Shown: positions 11,521 through 21,673, numbered from the stretch's first letter. The stretch: DNA of 55,000 nt from Prorocentrum cordatum (GCA_963575745.1 CAUYUJ010019893.1:1-55000); one strand, 5' to 3'. Notes: generated by a model not told the origin, from the sequence alone. Translations and numbers: made by a program.

Positions 11521-13156
11521 CTCTCCGACGCCACTCTCGCCCTTGCGCGCCTGGGGCCCAAGGCGCAAAAGCTGGGCAGGCGGTTCTTTATGTCTGTAGC
11601 GGGGCACCGCCGTCGCATCCCAATAGGGAGCTACCCAAGCAAAGTGATATGTAAATGCGGTTGCAGAGGCTCCCACACCATCCAGCCTTTGCTCCAGACC
11701 ACAGCGTGGCCATTCAACACCGCTGCCAGCGGCCTATATCCATCAACCGATATGCTCGGCAAGCCGTGGCCTAAGGGCTCGCGAAGGGAGGCGCTCGGCG
11801 GAACACCGCTGTTCGGGAGGGCTGAGTTCGGCGAGCTGGTGCGAGCAGTGTGTTGCGAGGTGTCGTGCGACTTGGACGATTGCACAAAAACCCTCGGCTA
11901 CCCTCGCTTTCAAAGCGCCCACGGTTGCTTGCACTGCTTCGTACACAAGGATCGACGCCCCCATTCGGCTTCGGAGGCGCGATTGGTATCAGAATTTGAG
12001 CACTACTTGTGTGATATGCCATCCCATCATCGACGCACAAGTGCCAGCTCTTATGGAGAGGTTGGCCGCGAAACGGAGCAAAGGAGGATTGGCCTGGCAA
12101 CGCAAAGTTCCTGGCATGCCTGCGCTCCGACGGGGCGATCGCCTCGAACCCACCGCCCTCGGCCTGCCAGGTTTCCTTCACCACGAATGCGTTGATGCTG
12201 CGCCACCCGACAAACGAGTGTTCTGGGTTTACAGGAGGCCCAAACACACAGTGTTGTTTTTGAATTGATTGCTGGACCTACCTCATCAGTTTGGCATCAA
12301 AGGCCTCATGACCAGACACATGCTATTCGACCGGATGCACGTAGTCGAGCTGGGCATTGTGTGCTACTACTCGGGCAAGGTATTGATGGAGCTATTGTTG
12401 GGAGGTATGCTCGGTCATTTTTTCAGAAAAAGAACGCGATGCAGCTGATCTGGAACTCCACGAAAGTCTGACACATTTTTATGATACGCACAGAGTGCAC
12501 CATAATTTCCGTGCTGATATTTCAAGTAGCATGGTGAGCACATCTGATGGCAACCCCGCTCTCAAGCTCAAGGCGTCCAAAGGGAAATCTGCGTTGCCGT
12601 TCTTTGCCGAAATGTTAGGGCACAAAGGCGGTGCAGAGCTTCTGAACAGGAAACAACCAGAGCTGGGGACACATCTCCTTGCGCGCGGAAAGTCTTTGCA
12701 GGAATACTACGCGATATGCAGCAGGGAGCCGCGACGCATGTCGCAGGGCGCTTCGGAACACCTTGGCCACGTGACAGACACGTGCGTCAGGTCGTGGGTT
12801 CGTGCTGGCTTGCCAATGACAATGAAAGCACACTGCTTCTCATCCCATTTTCAATCACAGGCGGCGTGGAGTGGCAACCCGTTGTTTACACACAACTACG
12901 CCGACGAAAGCGAGAACTACGGTAGCAGGATCCGCTCGTTTGGCCTTTACAGGCCCACATTTGCTGAGAAGTGGCTGACAACATGGATGATGGAGTTTCT
13001 TCTGGAGATCAACACATGAACGTGCACCATTTGTTATAAAATATTCGCGGCCATACATTGATATTGGAGATCGTTGTCAATGCATTCGCTGTGCTTGCCA
13101 TTGGAAAAAAACAGCATCTCCTCAACCATCGTCCTCTTCATGTATAGGGCGTAAAG

Positions 13157-13485
13157 GAGGAGGAGGAGGAGGAGGAGGAGGAGGAGGAGGAGGAGGAGGA
13201 GGAGGAGGAGGGGGAGGGGGAGGAGGAGAAGGGAGAGGATAAGGAGGAGGAGGACGAGGACGAGGAGGACGAAGGAGAAGCGGGAGGAAACACAGGAGGA
13301 GGAGGAGGACGACGACAACGAGGTGGAGGAGGAGGAGCATGAGGAGGAGGAGGAGTGAGGAGTGAGGATGAAGAGGAGAGAGGGGAGGAGGAGGAGCAGC
13401 AGCAGCAGCAACACGAGGAGCAGGAGGAGGAGGAGGAGAAGGAACACGAGGAAGAAAGGGTGGAGGAGCAGGAGGATCTGGGGTG
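13157..13485. repeat. GGA-rich block downstream of gene 2
   Basis: (GGA)n with AGC and ACG interruptions. The 13020-13156 gap before it is A/T-richer and looks like a 3' untranslated tail (TTGTTATAAAATATTCG). Confidence 0.85.
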
Positions 13486-13616
13486 ACCACGAGGCAAGGA
13501 GGCTAATTAGAGCGAGCTCCACGGGCCGATCTCGACCCCCACACCCGCACGCATGGGGTGGCGCCCTCTGCAGATCTTCCAGTCTCGCAAGCTTGCAAGA
13601 TGTAGAGGGGGCTCAT

Positions 13617-13877
13617 ATACATCCCTTCCTTATCCCCCTTCTCCTCCACCACCTCCTCATCTTCCTCCTCCTCCTCCTCCTCCTCCAACTCCTCCGCCGC
13701 CTTCACCCCTCCTCCTTCGCATCCGCCTGCTGCTGCTCCTCTTCCTGCCCTCTTCGCCCTCATGTCGCTCCCCCGGGGCGTGAGCGGCCCCCCTCCACCC
13801 CTCCTAGCGCCTCCTTTCTCCTCTACTCTCCTTTTATCCTCATCATCCTCCTCCTTCATACCTCCTCCTCCTCCTCC

Positions 13878-13910
<33 letters not shown>

Positions 13911-14232
13911 TCTTCCTCCTCCTCCTCCTCCCCCTCATCTCTCCTGCTCCTTCCCCCCCTCCTTCTTCCTCCCTCCCCACCCCCTCCCCTCCTACTCCTC
14001 CCTCTTCCTTCCTTCTCTCCTGCTCCCCTCCTTCCTCCCCCCTCTTCCGCCCTCCCACCTCCTCCCTCCTCCTCCTCTTCCTCCTCCTCCTCCTCCCTCC
14101 TTCTTCATCCTCCTCACTCCTCCCTCCCCCCTCCTCCCTCCTCCTCCTCCTCCTCCCTCCCTCCTCCTCCTACTCCTCCCTCCTCCTCCTCACCCCTCTA
14201 TTCCTCCTTCACCCTCCTCCTCCTCCTCCCTG
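13617..14232. repeat. CCT-rich block
   Basis: Long (CTC)n/(TCC)n pyrimidine block, mirror in composition to the GGA block 130 bases upstream. It ends directly at a spliced-leader relic. Confidence 0.85.
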
Positions 14233-14233
14233 C

Positions 14234-14257
14234 TCCGTGTAGCTATTTTGGCTCAAG
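14234..14257 (+). other. Relict spliced leader
   Basis: TCCGTGTAGCTATTTTGGCT followed by CAAG. Apart from a two-base insertion and one C-to-T change this is the dinoflagellate spliced leader. It marks DNA copied from a trans-spliced mRNA. The only ORF just behind it is 21 codons (ATG 14283), so the downstream gene is decayed or truncated. Confidence 0.75.
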
Positions 14258-14885
14258 CGCTCTGCGTCTCAAGCCCGCGCCTATGGCGCGGCTCATTTAC
14301 TTTGGTGGTGGGGGTACATTGGGAATGGTAGCGGAGCTGGGGTGCTGAGCCTGCCCGTCGACAGCACGGCCAAATTAAGTTGCGGACAACTGCAGTGCAC
14401 CGCAGGCTCAGAACCGCATCGGTTGCCAAAGCAATCGTATAACCGTCCATGTAGCCAAGGGCCTCTAGGGCCATCACCGCAGATATCTAAGTAGGAAGCG
14501 ATGCACTCAGTACCACTTAAAGGGCGCCGCCCTCATAACTTCGACGGAGCCAACATCGCAGCCTCCGCCTCTGTTGCTACTCTACCCCTATCATTTATTA
14601 TTGCGCAAACCGCGTGGGAACGCAGCGTCATATTATTATATGTGTTGTCCTACTGCATGCAGTGAAGCCATCTACGCAATCAGCGCCGCCATGAAGCCAT
14701 TGCTTCAGCCAGCGCGGCATTCAACGCAACCATGTACGCAGCCAAGCTCGCCATTCTTTTTAAAAATAACATATATGCTGCCATAGAGCCATAATCGTGC
14801 TCTCGAGCAAAACCTACATAAACCATTTGTAACTTTAAAAACCTTTAAGAAACTCGAAGAAACATCATGTAACTTCCTTCAATAA
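14258..14885. other. No gene seen
   Basis: Mixed-composition DNA behind the leader relic. A short CTCAAGCCCGCG follows at about 14269. No frame over 75 codons with protein character; nothing else recognised. Confidence 0.6.
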
Positions 14886-14890
14886 TCAGC

Positions 14891-14926
14891 ACCCTCCATA
14901 CCTTCCAGGCGGAAGGTATGGAAGGT
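14891..14926. repeat. Perfect hairpin, 16-bp arms with one mismatch
   Basis: ACCCTCCATACCTTCC and GGAAGGTATGGAAGGT pair across the four-base loop AGGC. The inner 11 bases are perfect. It immediately precedes an 8-bp tandem array. Confidence 0.9.
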
Positions 14927-14985
14927 GGAGATCGAGGGTATGAAGATCTTTAATATTTTGACGATCCCGAGAGTCTGGGCCCGGA

Positions 14986-15258
14986 CACCGGGACACCCGG
15001 ACACCCGGACACCCGGGCACCCGGACACCCGGACATACGGGCACCCGGACACCCGGACACCCAGACACCGGGACACCCAGACACCCGGACACCCGGACAC
15101 CCAGACACCCGGACGCCCAGACACCCGGACACCCGGACACCCGGACGCCCGGACACCCGGACGCCCGGACGCCCGGACGCCCGGGCACCCGGACACACGG
15201 ACACCCGGACACGCGCCCGGGCACGCACCCGGGCACCCGGGCACGCACCCCGGCACGG
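14986..15258. repeat. GACACCCG 8-bp tandem array
   Basis: About 34 units of GACACCCG with variants GGCACCCG, GACACCCA and GACGCCCG. It is open in all three minus-strand frames as an eight-residue repeat (VSGCPGVR), an artefact of 24 = 3 x 8. 15260-15745 behind it shows nothing recognised. Confidence 0.95.
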
Positions 15259-15749
15259 TAAAATAGTCATATACCCGGTGGGATTCCGTTGTCGTTTTGG
15301 CGTTGATCCCTTCCCTCCATTCTCGATCGTCCGACCCATCCCTCGACCTTCACCGTAACCCCTCGCCATAGAGCTCTAATCCCTCAGCATTTTTCAACTT
15401 GATCCTTGTTTCTCCTCCTCGCGTGTGACAGATGCTTCTCGCCGTGTTCATTATCCCGTTCCGCCTGACTTGTTCTCGTCGTCGTCATCCTCATACTTCT
15501 GCTCTACTTGGTCTCTGCACCTCGTCCGCAGCTTCGTCTTTGCGTTCTCTGGTGCATGCGGCCTAAGCTGTGCTCACGCGTTGTGGGCTCATCGTCGCTT
15601 TTGCGGAAGCCGCACCCTGCGGCGTCGACAGGCGCTTATGGAACGCTGATGGCGCCTTCCTTTCCAGGCGGCCGCATCCGCCACAAGACTCCGAGGCGGG
15701 AGTGTATCCATGCCCACCTCCTGGAGGGTCAGTTTTCGGAGCCTCGGCA

Positions 15750-15809
15750 GGCGGTGGATATGGACAGATTCGGGCCCCTGGGGGCCGAAATATATCCATA
15801 TCCACCGCC
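15750..15809. repeat. 60-bp foldback
   Basis: GGCGGTGGATATGGA and TCCATATCCACCGCC are perfect inverted arms of 15 bases. Inside, TTCGGGCCCC and GGGGGCCGAA nearly continue the pairing. The whole may fold into one long stem. Confidence 0.9.
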
Positions 15810-15832
15810 CGTTGGGGCACCCAACTCCCGTA

Positions 15833-16045
15833 GGTCGCCGGTTTTTTCTGCCGCTCCTATGTTCAATGATTTTTTCCCGAAAGCGGTGCGACGTCTTTTG
15901 TTCAGAAAGCAGAGTTGCTGCTCTAGCTCCCATCCCGTAGCCGTTTTTGATTGCCGTTTCCGGTCGCCGGTTTCTCTTGCCGCTCCTATGTTCCATGGTT
16001 TTGTTTTCTCTGTTTTTGTTTCCCCCGAAAGCGGTGAGACATTTG
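15833..16045. repeat. Pair of imperfect direct repeats
   Basis: GGTCGCCGGTTT...GCCGCTCCTATGTTC and CCCGAAAGCGGTG-GAC blocks occur at 15833-15900 and again at 15964-16045, about 131 bases apart. Confidence 0.8.
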
Positions 16046-16220
16046 GCCCTGCTGCTTCCGGGGCCCACTGACGCCTCGCCCTGCGAGGCGGGCGGGCGGA
16101 GAGCTCCCTCCTCCCTCCTCCGCTCTCCTGGCCGGCGCGGGCCCGTCTGCTCCTCCCGGAGTCCGCCGGGGCACAGCGGCAGGGGGGACCACAGCCCAGG
16201 TGCGCACCCTGAGACCCGTC

Positions 16221-16382
16221 AGTTCAGCGATTTGGCCCCTGAGCGTCTCCATGGCGACTGGGTAGGCGAGGATTCCTGAACTGATGGATTCCGATGTCCT
16301 TGCATACCGAAATCCATCCATTCAGTAATCCTCGCCCCCCCAGTCGCCATGGAGACGTAAGGGGCCAGATCGCTGAGCTTGA
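16221..16382. repeat. 160-bp foldback element
   Basis: Arms of about 73 bases (16221-16293 and 16308-16382) pair with roughly 85 percent identity around a 14-base loop. GTCTCCATGGCGACTGGG on one arm is matched by CCCAGTCGCCATGGAGAC on the other. This is the size and shape of a small foldback transposon (MITE), though no target duplication was identified. Confidence 0.85.
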
Positions 16383-16425
16383 ATGATTTCAGGAGCGTTT
16401 ATCAGGGGGGGGGGGGGATCGACCG

Positions 16426-16483
16426 CCTGTCACGGCAGCTTGTGATCTCTGAAACCTGTCACGGCAGCTTGTGATCTCTGAAA
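16426..16483. repeat. Perfect 29-bp tandem repeat (two units)
   Basis: CCTGTCACGGCAGCTTGTGA plus TCTCTGAAA occurs twice without change. A G run precedes it at about 16405-16417. Confidence 0.95.
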
Positions 16484-16499
16484 AAAACACGAGGGGGGC

Positions 16500-16785
16500 G
16501 TTGTCAACAAACCATTGTTTTCCCTCCTTGGCTTTTGTTGTTTGTGTTTTTTCTTTTGTTTGTTGTTGTTTTGTTTTTTTGTTTTGTTTTTTTTCTGTGC
16601 TGTTTTTGTTTTTTTGCCTGTTTTTTTTTTTTTTTTTTTTTGTGTGTTCTTTTGTGTTTTCTTTTTTTCTTTTTTTTTTGTTGGCTTTTCTGTTGTGTTC
16701 GTGTTTGTTTGTTGTTTTTTTGCTATTGCTTGTTTTTTTTTGTGTTGTGTTCTTTGGTGTTTTTTCTTGTTCTTGCGGTGGTGTC
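16500..16785. repeat. T/G-rich low-complexity tract
   Basis: About 280 bases of TTTTG, TGTTG and long T runs, similar to the T-rich insert at 10604-10704 but longer and with more G and C. Phe/Cys/Leu-rich or antisense Lys/Thr-rich frames are artefacts. Confidence 0.85.
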
Positions 16786-17395
16786 GCCGGTTCCCGGTCG
16801 GTGCCTTTGGGGCCCCCCCCCCTGCGTCGTGCCCCCTCGGTCCTCCCCCCTGTTCGCCTCCTGGCGGGTAGGGGTGATCGTCTGGTAGTCCGGTATGGGG
16901 CAGCGCGGGGGGCGCCCGACAGGACACCCGTGTTGTGAGTGGTGTCAACGGTCAGCAGGAGGGGAAGGCACACAGACACAACGCACTGTCGATCACCATG
17001 GAAGCATGGGAACATGTGGGGACAGATGGGGAATCCTGGGATTTGTGCCTATCAACTTGTGTGTCCCAGGGACCTTTTGAAGCTTATGCAGCCCTCGGAG
17101 ACCTCATCCTTGTTGCTGTATCCTCACATTGGAGATCCCCTGCGGTATTATGATACATTTCTGCTCGCCGCCTGGCCGAGGGCATGCCGTACACGCTGCA
17201 TGGCGGGGCAACAGCAGAGGCGCCGCTGCTGGTGAGGAGCGGCGGGCCGCGAACCAGCGGCCTACGTTTGCACCTCCTCGCCATCGCCGTGTGTGGCTTT
17301 CGGACGGCCTCGTTGGCGTTCTGGCAGTCTCGCGCCTCGCCCTCCTCGGACTCCTCCGGGTGCCCCTCTCGCTTCTCCTCGCTCCTTATCGCTCC
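16786..17395. other. No clear gene
   Basis: GC-rich unique-looking DNA. Several 60-150-codon frames overlap on both strands; none is convincing. Confidence 0.5.
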
Positions 17396-17396
17396 T

Positions 17397-17512
17397 ACTT
17401 GTCATCCTCCTTCTCCTCGTCCTCCTCCTCGTCCTCCTCCTCGTCCTCCTCCTCCTCCTCCTTCTCCTCCCTCCTCCTCCTCCTCCTCCTCCTCCTCCTC
17501 CTTACAGATTTG
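17397..17512. repeat. CCT-rich tract ending in TTACAG
   Basis: (TCC)n/(CTC)n tract that ends in CCTCCTTACAG, a good 3' splice-site shape. Confidence 0.7.
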
Positions 17513-17645
17513 TGTCGTGAGAAATCAGGACGGGAGGTTCTTCTGGGGGGCCCTTTCCAGGCCCCGAGGACAGTCAGACAACGACCTAGGGTTAAAGATT
17601 GGTCCCAGGGAAAGGGTCGGGACCTCTGGGGACTCCGTATCGTAA
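17512..17645 (+). CDS. Exon-like fragment (unknown)
   Basis: After the acceptor-like TTACAG the frame reads ICVVRNQDGRFFWGALSRP and runs to a TAA (17643-17645). It resembles real coding text more than the repeats around it, but no family is recognised and no upstream exon is established. Confidence 0.25.
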
Positions 17646-17999
17646 AATCACAGCATCGCATGCCTTTGCCAGCTTAACGCATGTCCGAATCCTTATGAGT
17701 GTCATCACCTGATCTCGATTCCGATCTCACGGATTCCCTCAATTGTTGAGGGCGCACCCCTAATCTTGTCGTCGCCTTGGCCTTGCCGATGTCAAGGGCA
17801 GGCAGAAGCTCGAGGCTGGTTATGCCTGAGCCCTGCTGCCGTCACCACTCTCGGTGGGACGTCCGCCGACTAACTCTCGGCGAGGTGGTAAAAGTCTCGG
17901 GGGCGCCCAGGAGGTGGGCTTGAGCCAGGGGCGTGTGGACCCCAAGGCCCGGGCCCTGACATCTCCAAGATTCTATGCCCCCGTCGTCCGCTCACCTAC
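17646..17999. other. No clear gene
   Basis: Mixed-composition DNA. A frame from about 17854 (GRPPTNSRRGGKSLGGAQEV) runs into the next CCT block; unsupported. Confidence 0.4.
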
Positions 18000-18555
18000 C
18001 TCCTGCTCCTCCTCCTCGTCCTCCCTCCTCCTCCTCCTCCTCCTACTCCCTCCTCCTACCTCCTCCTCCTCCTCCTCCTCCTCTCCCCTCCTCCTCCTCC
18101 TCCTCCCTCCTCCTCCTCCTCCACTCCTCCTCCTCCTCCTCTCCTCCTCCTCTCCCTTCCTCCTCTCCTCCTCTCATCCTCTCCCTCCCTCCTCCTCCTT
18201 CCTTGATCCCCCCTCTCCGCCCCCTCCTCTCCTACTCCTCTCCTCCTCCTCCTTCCTCCCCCACCTCCTCCCTCCTCCATGCTTCCTCCTCCTTCCTCTC
18301 ATCCTCAAGCCCTCCCCTCCTCCTCCTTCCTCCTCCTCCTCCTCATCCCTCCTCCTCCTCTCCCTCCTCCTCCTTCCTTGATCCTCCCCCTATCTCCCTC
18401 CCTCCTCCTCCCCTCCGCCTCCTCCCCCTCCTCCTTCTCATCCTCCTCCCCTCCCACTCTCCCCTCCTCCTCCTCCTCCTCCTCCTCCTCTCCTCCTTCC
18501 TCCTCCTCCCTCGTCCTCCTCCTCCTCCTCCTCCTCCCTCCTCCTCTTTCTGGCC
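18000..18555. repeat. Long CCT-rich block
   Basis: About 550 bases of (TCC)n/(CTC)n with CCCTCC interruptions. Confidence 0.9.
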
Positions 18556-18604
18556 CCCCTCCCCGGCGCCCCTGGCGGCGCGCCTGACTGCTGTCGTCGC
18601 CCAG

Positions 18605-18789
18605 CGCTCCTGGTGAACCCGGAGAGCGGCACGGGCCTCCACTCTTCGGGGCCCGCGCGGGTGTCCTCGGGCCTTCGCCAGACGACCTCCACTGCGCACA
18701 TCTCGTGGCCCGGGGCCGTCAAAGGAGTCCTCTGGTCGAAATTTAGGTCGGGCACGTCTCCCCACAGGCCGAGGTTGGACGACAAGTAA
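18605..18789 (+). CDS. Exon-like 3' fragment (unknown)
   Basis: Behind a CGCCCAG acceptor (18598-18604) one frame reads ALLVNPESGTGLHSSGPARV and HISWPGAVKGVLWSKFRS and stops at TAA 18787-18789. Its position behind a pyrimidine-rich intron-like block matches genes 1 and 2. Product unknown. Confidence 0.3.
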
Positions 18790-19079
18790 AAGATACGAAA
18801 AGGTCTTTCAAACACGATCGAACATGATAGAAGACTCGTCCCCTGACTATTTTTTGACTGTGTTTGGATGTCCGTAAGGGCTTCCTTCCCTGCCGCCGGG
18901 CCCCTCTCTCGGATAATGGGCAATGCAAGGGCGAAATCATGAGGCCTTGACGCCGCCGTGAAGCAGCGTCGGGACTTCACGCGAAGACGATGAGTAGTCG
19001 GCAAGACAAGTTGAGATTATGATGGTATTGTTGAATTCGGTGTTGCATTTCGAGCTTGCTCGCGTATGCTGTGCAACAA

Positions 19080-19760
19080 ATTGTTCTACGAAGTATTGAA
19101 ATGTTGCAAATCCCATGTGTTTGTTTTTTACCCTGACCCCACCGATCTGCGTGAGGGGTGCCACCGGATTTCAAGACATGTGGCAAATCCCATTTGTTTT
19201 TCGACCCTGACCCCGCCGAGCTGCATGAGGTGTGCCACCGAATTTCAGAAATGTGGCAACTCCCATTGGTTTTGGGACCCAGACCCCGCCGATCTGCGTG
19301 AGGGGTGCCGCCAAGTTTCAAACAAGTATGGCAAATCTCATATGTTTTTCGACCCTGACGCCGGCGATCTGCGTGGGGGGTGCCACCGAATTTTAGAAAT
19401 GTGGCAAATCCAATTGGTTTTCGACCCTGACCCTGGCGATCTGCGTGGGGTGCGCCGCCAAATTTCAAAACATATTGCAAATTCAATGTTTTTCATCCCT
19501 GACGCCTGCGATCTGCGTGGGGGGTGCCACCGAATTTTGGAAATGCAGCAAATCCCATTGGTTTTCGACCCTGACCCTGGCGATCTGCGTGGGGGTGCCA
19601 CCGAATTTTAGAACTGTGGCAAATCCCATGGGGTCTTCGACCCTGACCCCGCCGATCTGCGTGAGGGGTGCCGCCGAATGTCAGAAATGTGGCTAATCCC
19701 ATGTGTTTTTGGACCCTGACCCCGCCGATCTGCGTGAGGGGTGTCAATTTCGACCCCCCC
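19080..19760. repeat. 72-75-bp tandem repeat, about nine units
   Basis: The landmark CCCTGACCCCGCCGATCTGC recurs at about 19131, 19205, 19278, 19353, 19425, 19497, 19569, 19641 and 19714. Most later units are exactly 72 bases, i.e. 24 codons, so frames stay open on both strands; a 181-codon plus-strand frame (19066-19611) reads repeated FDPDPGDLRGG blocks. Coding is possible but unsupported. 18790-19079 before it holds nothing recognised. Confidence 0.9.
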
Positions 19761-19769
19761 AGAAATTTT

Positions 19770-20260
19770 GCGAACCCTCCCATGAGGTGCTAACCAGGAT
19801 GCTTTTCGGCTCCCCCCCCTCGCGCGGTCTACAACAAGGAGCAGTAAGCAGCACAAAGCAGAACTGCACCAGTGCAAACTGGAAACTGGAACTGGCGCAG
19901 GGAGCAGCAAACCCTGGTCCGACAGCCTGGTGGCCCCACACGAGGGCCGGCGGATTCCCCCTGTAGAGGGACAGGCCCGACTTCAGACGAAATGACTGTC
20001 CTCGGCGACGCCCCCTTGGCCCAGGGCCAGTTTCCCTCGGGACCTTTTTCTGTTCTGCCAATGTTGTTGGAGCAGTCGTAGTCTCCACCCTTATCCCTCC
20101 TCGATATCCCGCACGCGCGGTCACAAGTGCCATTATTAGCAGTCTGCTTAACTTATGTTCTACCAGCCTACCAGCCCCATCCGCATTATGTATGTCATCC
20201 TCTGCTTCCTTCGGGCGGCAATCACTTCGTCACCCAGCCTGTGACTTAGACTGCCTTTTG
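19770..20260. other. No gene seen
   Basis: Mixed composition; no convincing frame or repeat. Confidence 0.5.
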
Positions 20261-20262
20261 TC

Positions 20263-20393
20263 GTGGATTCCCTCAGGAACCTTATGGATTGCCTAAGGAG
20301 ACTTATGGATTGCATCAAGAATCCAATGGATTTGTCCTGAGGAATCCTATGGAGTTCCTAAGAGACTCAATCGATGTTTTGAAGGACTCAGGT
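20263..20393. repeat. Degenerate 22-23-bp repeat (TATGGATT / CTAAGGA)
   Basis: About five diverged units with TATGGATT, CCTAAGGA and ATCCTATGGA blocks. It opens a 136-codon frame (20289-20699) that is otherwise unconvincing. Confidence 0.6.
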
Positions 20394-20702
20394 GGAGTAG
20401 GCGGCATACGTGCGCGACCCTGGCACGCCTCGTGTGCATGGATGTGCGTCTGCATGGTTTCCTCCCCTCGTGCTCGAATAACGTGTACCCCAGCAAGGCA
20501 CACTACCAGCAGCAGCTGTGAACTGGCGGGTCAAGCACTTTTGTGCAGTCTCGGGGAGCCATGCGAGAGATGCAGCTGGGACAGGGATCGGAGCACGGCC
20601 ATGTGCACCTTAGCGGATGTTCCACAGGGGAGCGTGGCCGTCTGGACCAAACATGTTGCCGGCATTGATGCGAGAGCACGATCCTTAAACAATTTGTGAG
20701 GA

Positions 20703-20762
20703 AGTCTCAGGCGAAACGGCAGCCAGATTGTGCGGTCTAGGGTTCCCCGCCCCCCTTGTCAG
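20703..20762 (+). repeat. Dispersed repeat, copy 1
   Basis: AGTCTCAGGCGAAACGGCAG ... TGCGGTCTAGGGTTCCCCG matches 24091-24150 with few changes. The AGGAAGTCTC start also opens the 151-bp units at 38935. Confidence 0.75.
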
Positions 20763-21029
20763 AACACAGTCAATTCCCTCAGGAACACAAAACGACTAAC
20801 GACAACATTTTTTGATAATTCTTTTTTTCTGAATGAACCCGCGGCGCCTCAAACGCTGTCAGCGCTGAGCCTCCCCCAGCGGTTGAGCGCGGTCGATGTT
20901 CCATGAGTAACGCTTGGGCATCGTTTTCGGACGGGGTGATGGGGACGCGGGAAACGTAAAAGATATAGAACATGGATCCTGCCGCGAAGGACCCCAATCA
21001 TGTAGAAGAGCCCGAGTAAAATGTTGATT

Positions 21030-21185
21030 CCGAGAGAAGAACACACAACAGAAGCAAACAAGATCGACGACACAAAAAAGGCCGAGGACAAGACAAAAAA
21101 GGCCTACGACAAAAAAAGGAGACCGACGACAAGTTAAAAGACAAAACAAAGCGGCAGGACTGCGACACAATCCGACGAGGCGACG
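21030..21185. repeat. GACGACAAAA-type degenerate repeat
   Basis: AGACAAAAAAGGCC, ACGACAAAAAAAGG and GACGACAAG units, loosely related to the AGACAAACG fields. Confidence 0.5.
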
Positions 21186-21190
21186 ACAAA

Positions 21191-21673
21191 ATGCTTCCGG
21201 AAGACGTGCAACAAAAGTTGCGGAAACGCCGTTCGAATTGCAAAGTCAGGGAGCGATGTCCACGGGGCAAATTTGTCACGTTGTTCGGTCGAGCGATTTG
21301 TCGTCGTGCGTTCGGTTCGCCGAGAAAGCACGCGCCCGCGATGGGATTTCGCGCGCGCACTGATGCCTTCTCGCGCGCGCATGGCGCACGGCGAGATTGG
21401 CTCGCGCTGGACATGCGCGCGCGTGCCGATGCCATCGCGCGCACCTCCGCTGCGGGCGAAGCGCGAGGCGCGCGTGCGCGCGCTGGGCAGGCGAGCGCGC
21501 AACAAAGCAAAGGCTCACCAAGAACATCGCGTAGTCCGTCCGCGTTGCGCACGGCGCCAGGCCAGCGTCAACGCGAGAGCTGTGGTTCGGGGCGGGCGGT
21601 GGTGTCATCAGAAAATTCGCTTGCCGCCCAACGCAGTCTGGCACGCTCCAGCTCGAGAAGGTTTGGAGAATAG
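21191..21673 (+). CDS. Possible Arg/Ala-rich ORF (unknown)
   Basis: 160 codons from ATG 21191. The first 60 residues (LPEDVQQKLRKRRSNCKVRE, KFVTLFGRAICRRAF) look protein-like; the rest is GCGCGC-driven Ala/Arg text. Frames on the other strand are as long. No family is recognised. Confidence 0.2.
   Translation: MLPEDVQQKLRKRRSNCKVRERCPRGKFVTLFGRAICRRAFGSPRKHAPAMGFRARTDAFSRAHGARRDWLALDMRARADAIARTSAAGEARGARARAGQASAQQSKGSPRTSRSPSALRTAPGQRQRESCGSGRAVVSSENSLAAQRSLARSSSRRFGE

Larger units (their letters stand above)
10436..13019 (+). pseudogene. Broken copy of a dinoflagellate hypothetical-protein family
   Basis: Recognised only from memory of the family's shape, not by search. The 5' part (ATG 10436) encodes MLRNLIFDAGVAAARAS and continues to about 11040, interrupted by a T-rich insertion at 10604-10704. 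A CCT-rich intron-like tract follows. The middle part (about 11560-12404) has VICKCGCRG, GKPWPKGS, DDCTKTLGYPRF, CLHC and CVICHPIIDAQV, then GDRLEPT and HVVELGIVCYYSGKV. The 3' part (12427-13019) has LTHFYDTHRVHHNF and a C-terminal GNPLFTHNYADES block, ending in TGA at 13017. This order (paired-Cys segment, GDRLEP, HxxELG, GNPxxxxxxxDES) is what I recall from many dinoflagellate hypothetical proteins. Breaks: one surplus C in the C5 run near 11962-11966, an in-frame TGA at 12266-12268, and a frame change at 12405-12432. How the 5' part joins the middle part is unclear. Confidence 0.55.

Noticed and set aside
14258-14350. 21-codon ORF behind the leader relic
   Set aside because: Too short and Gly-rich; no sign of conservation.
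15934-15955. Spliced-leader-like CCCGTAGCCGTTTTTGA
   Set aside because: The start matches but the GGCTCAAG end is missing; likely chance within a direct repeat.
19080-19760. CRISPR-like array
   Set aside because: Units are contiguous and similar along their whole length; there are no unique spacers, and the host is eukaryotic.
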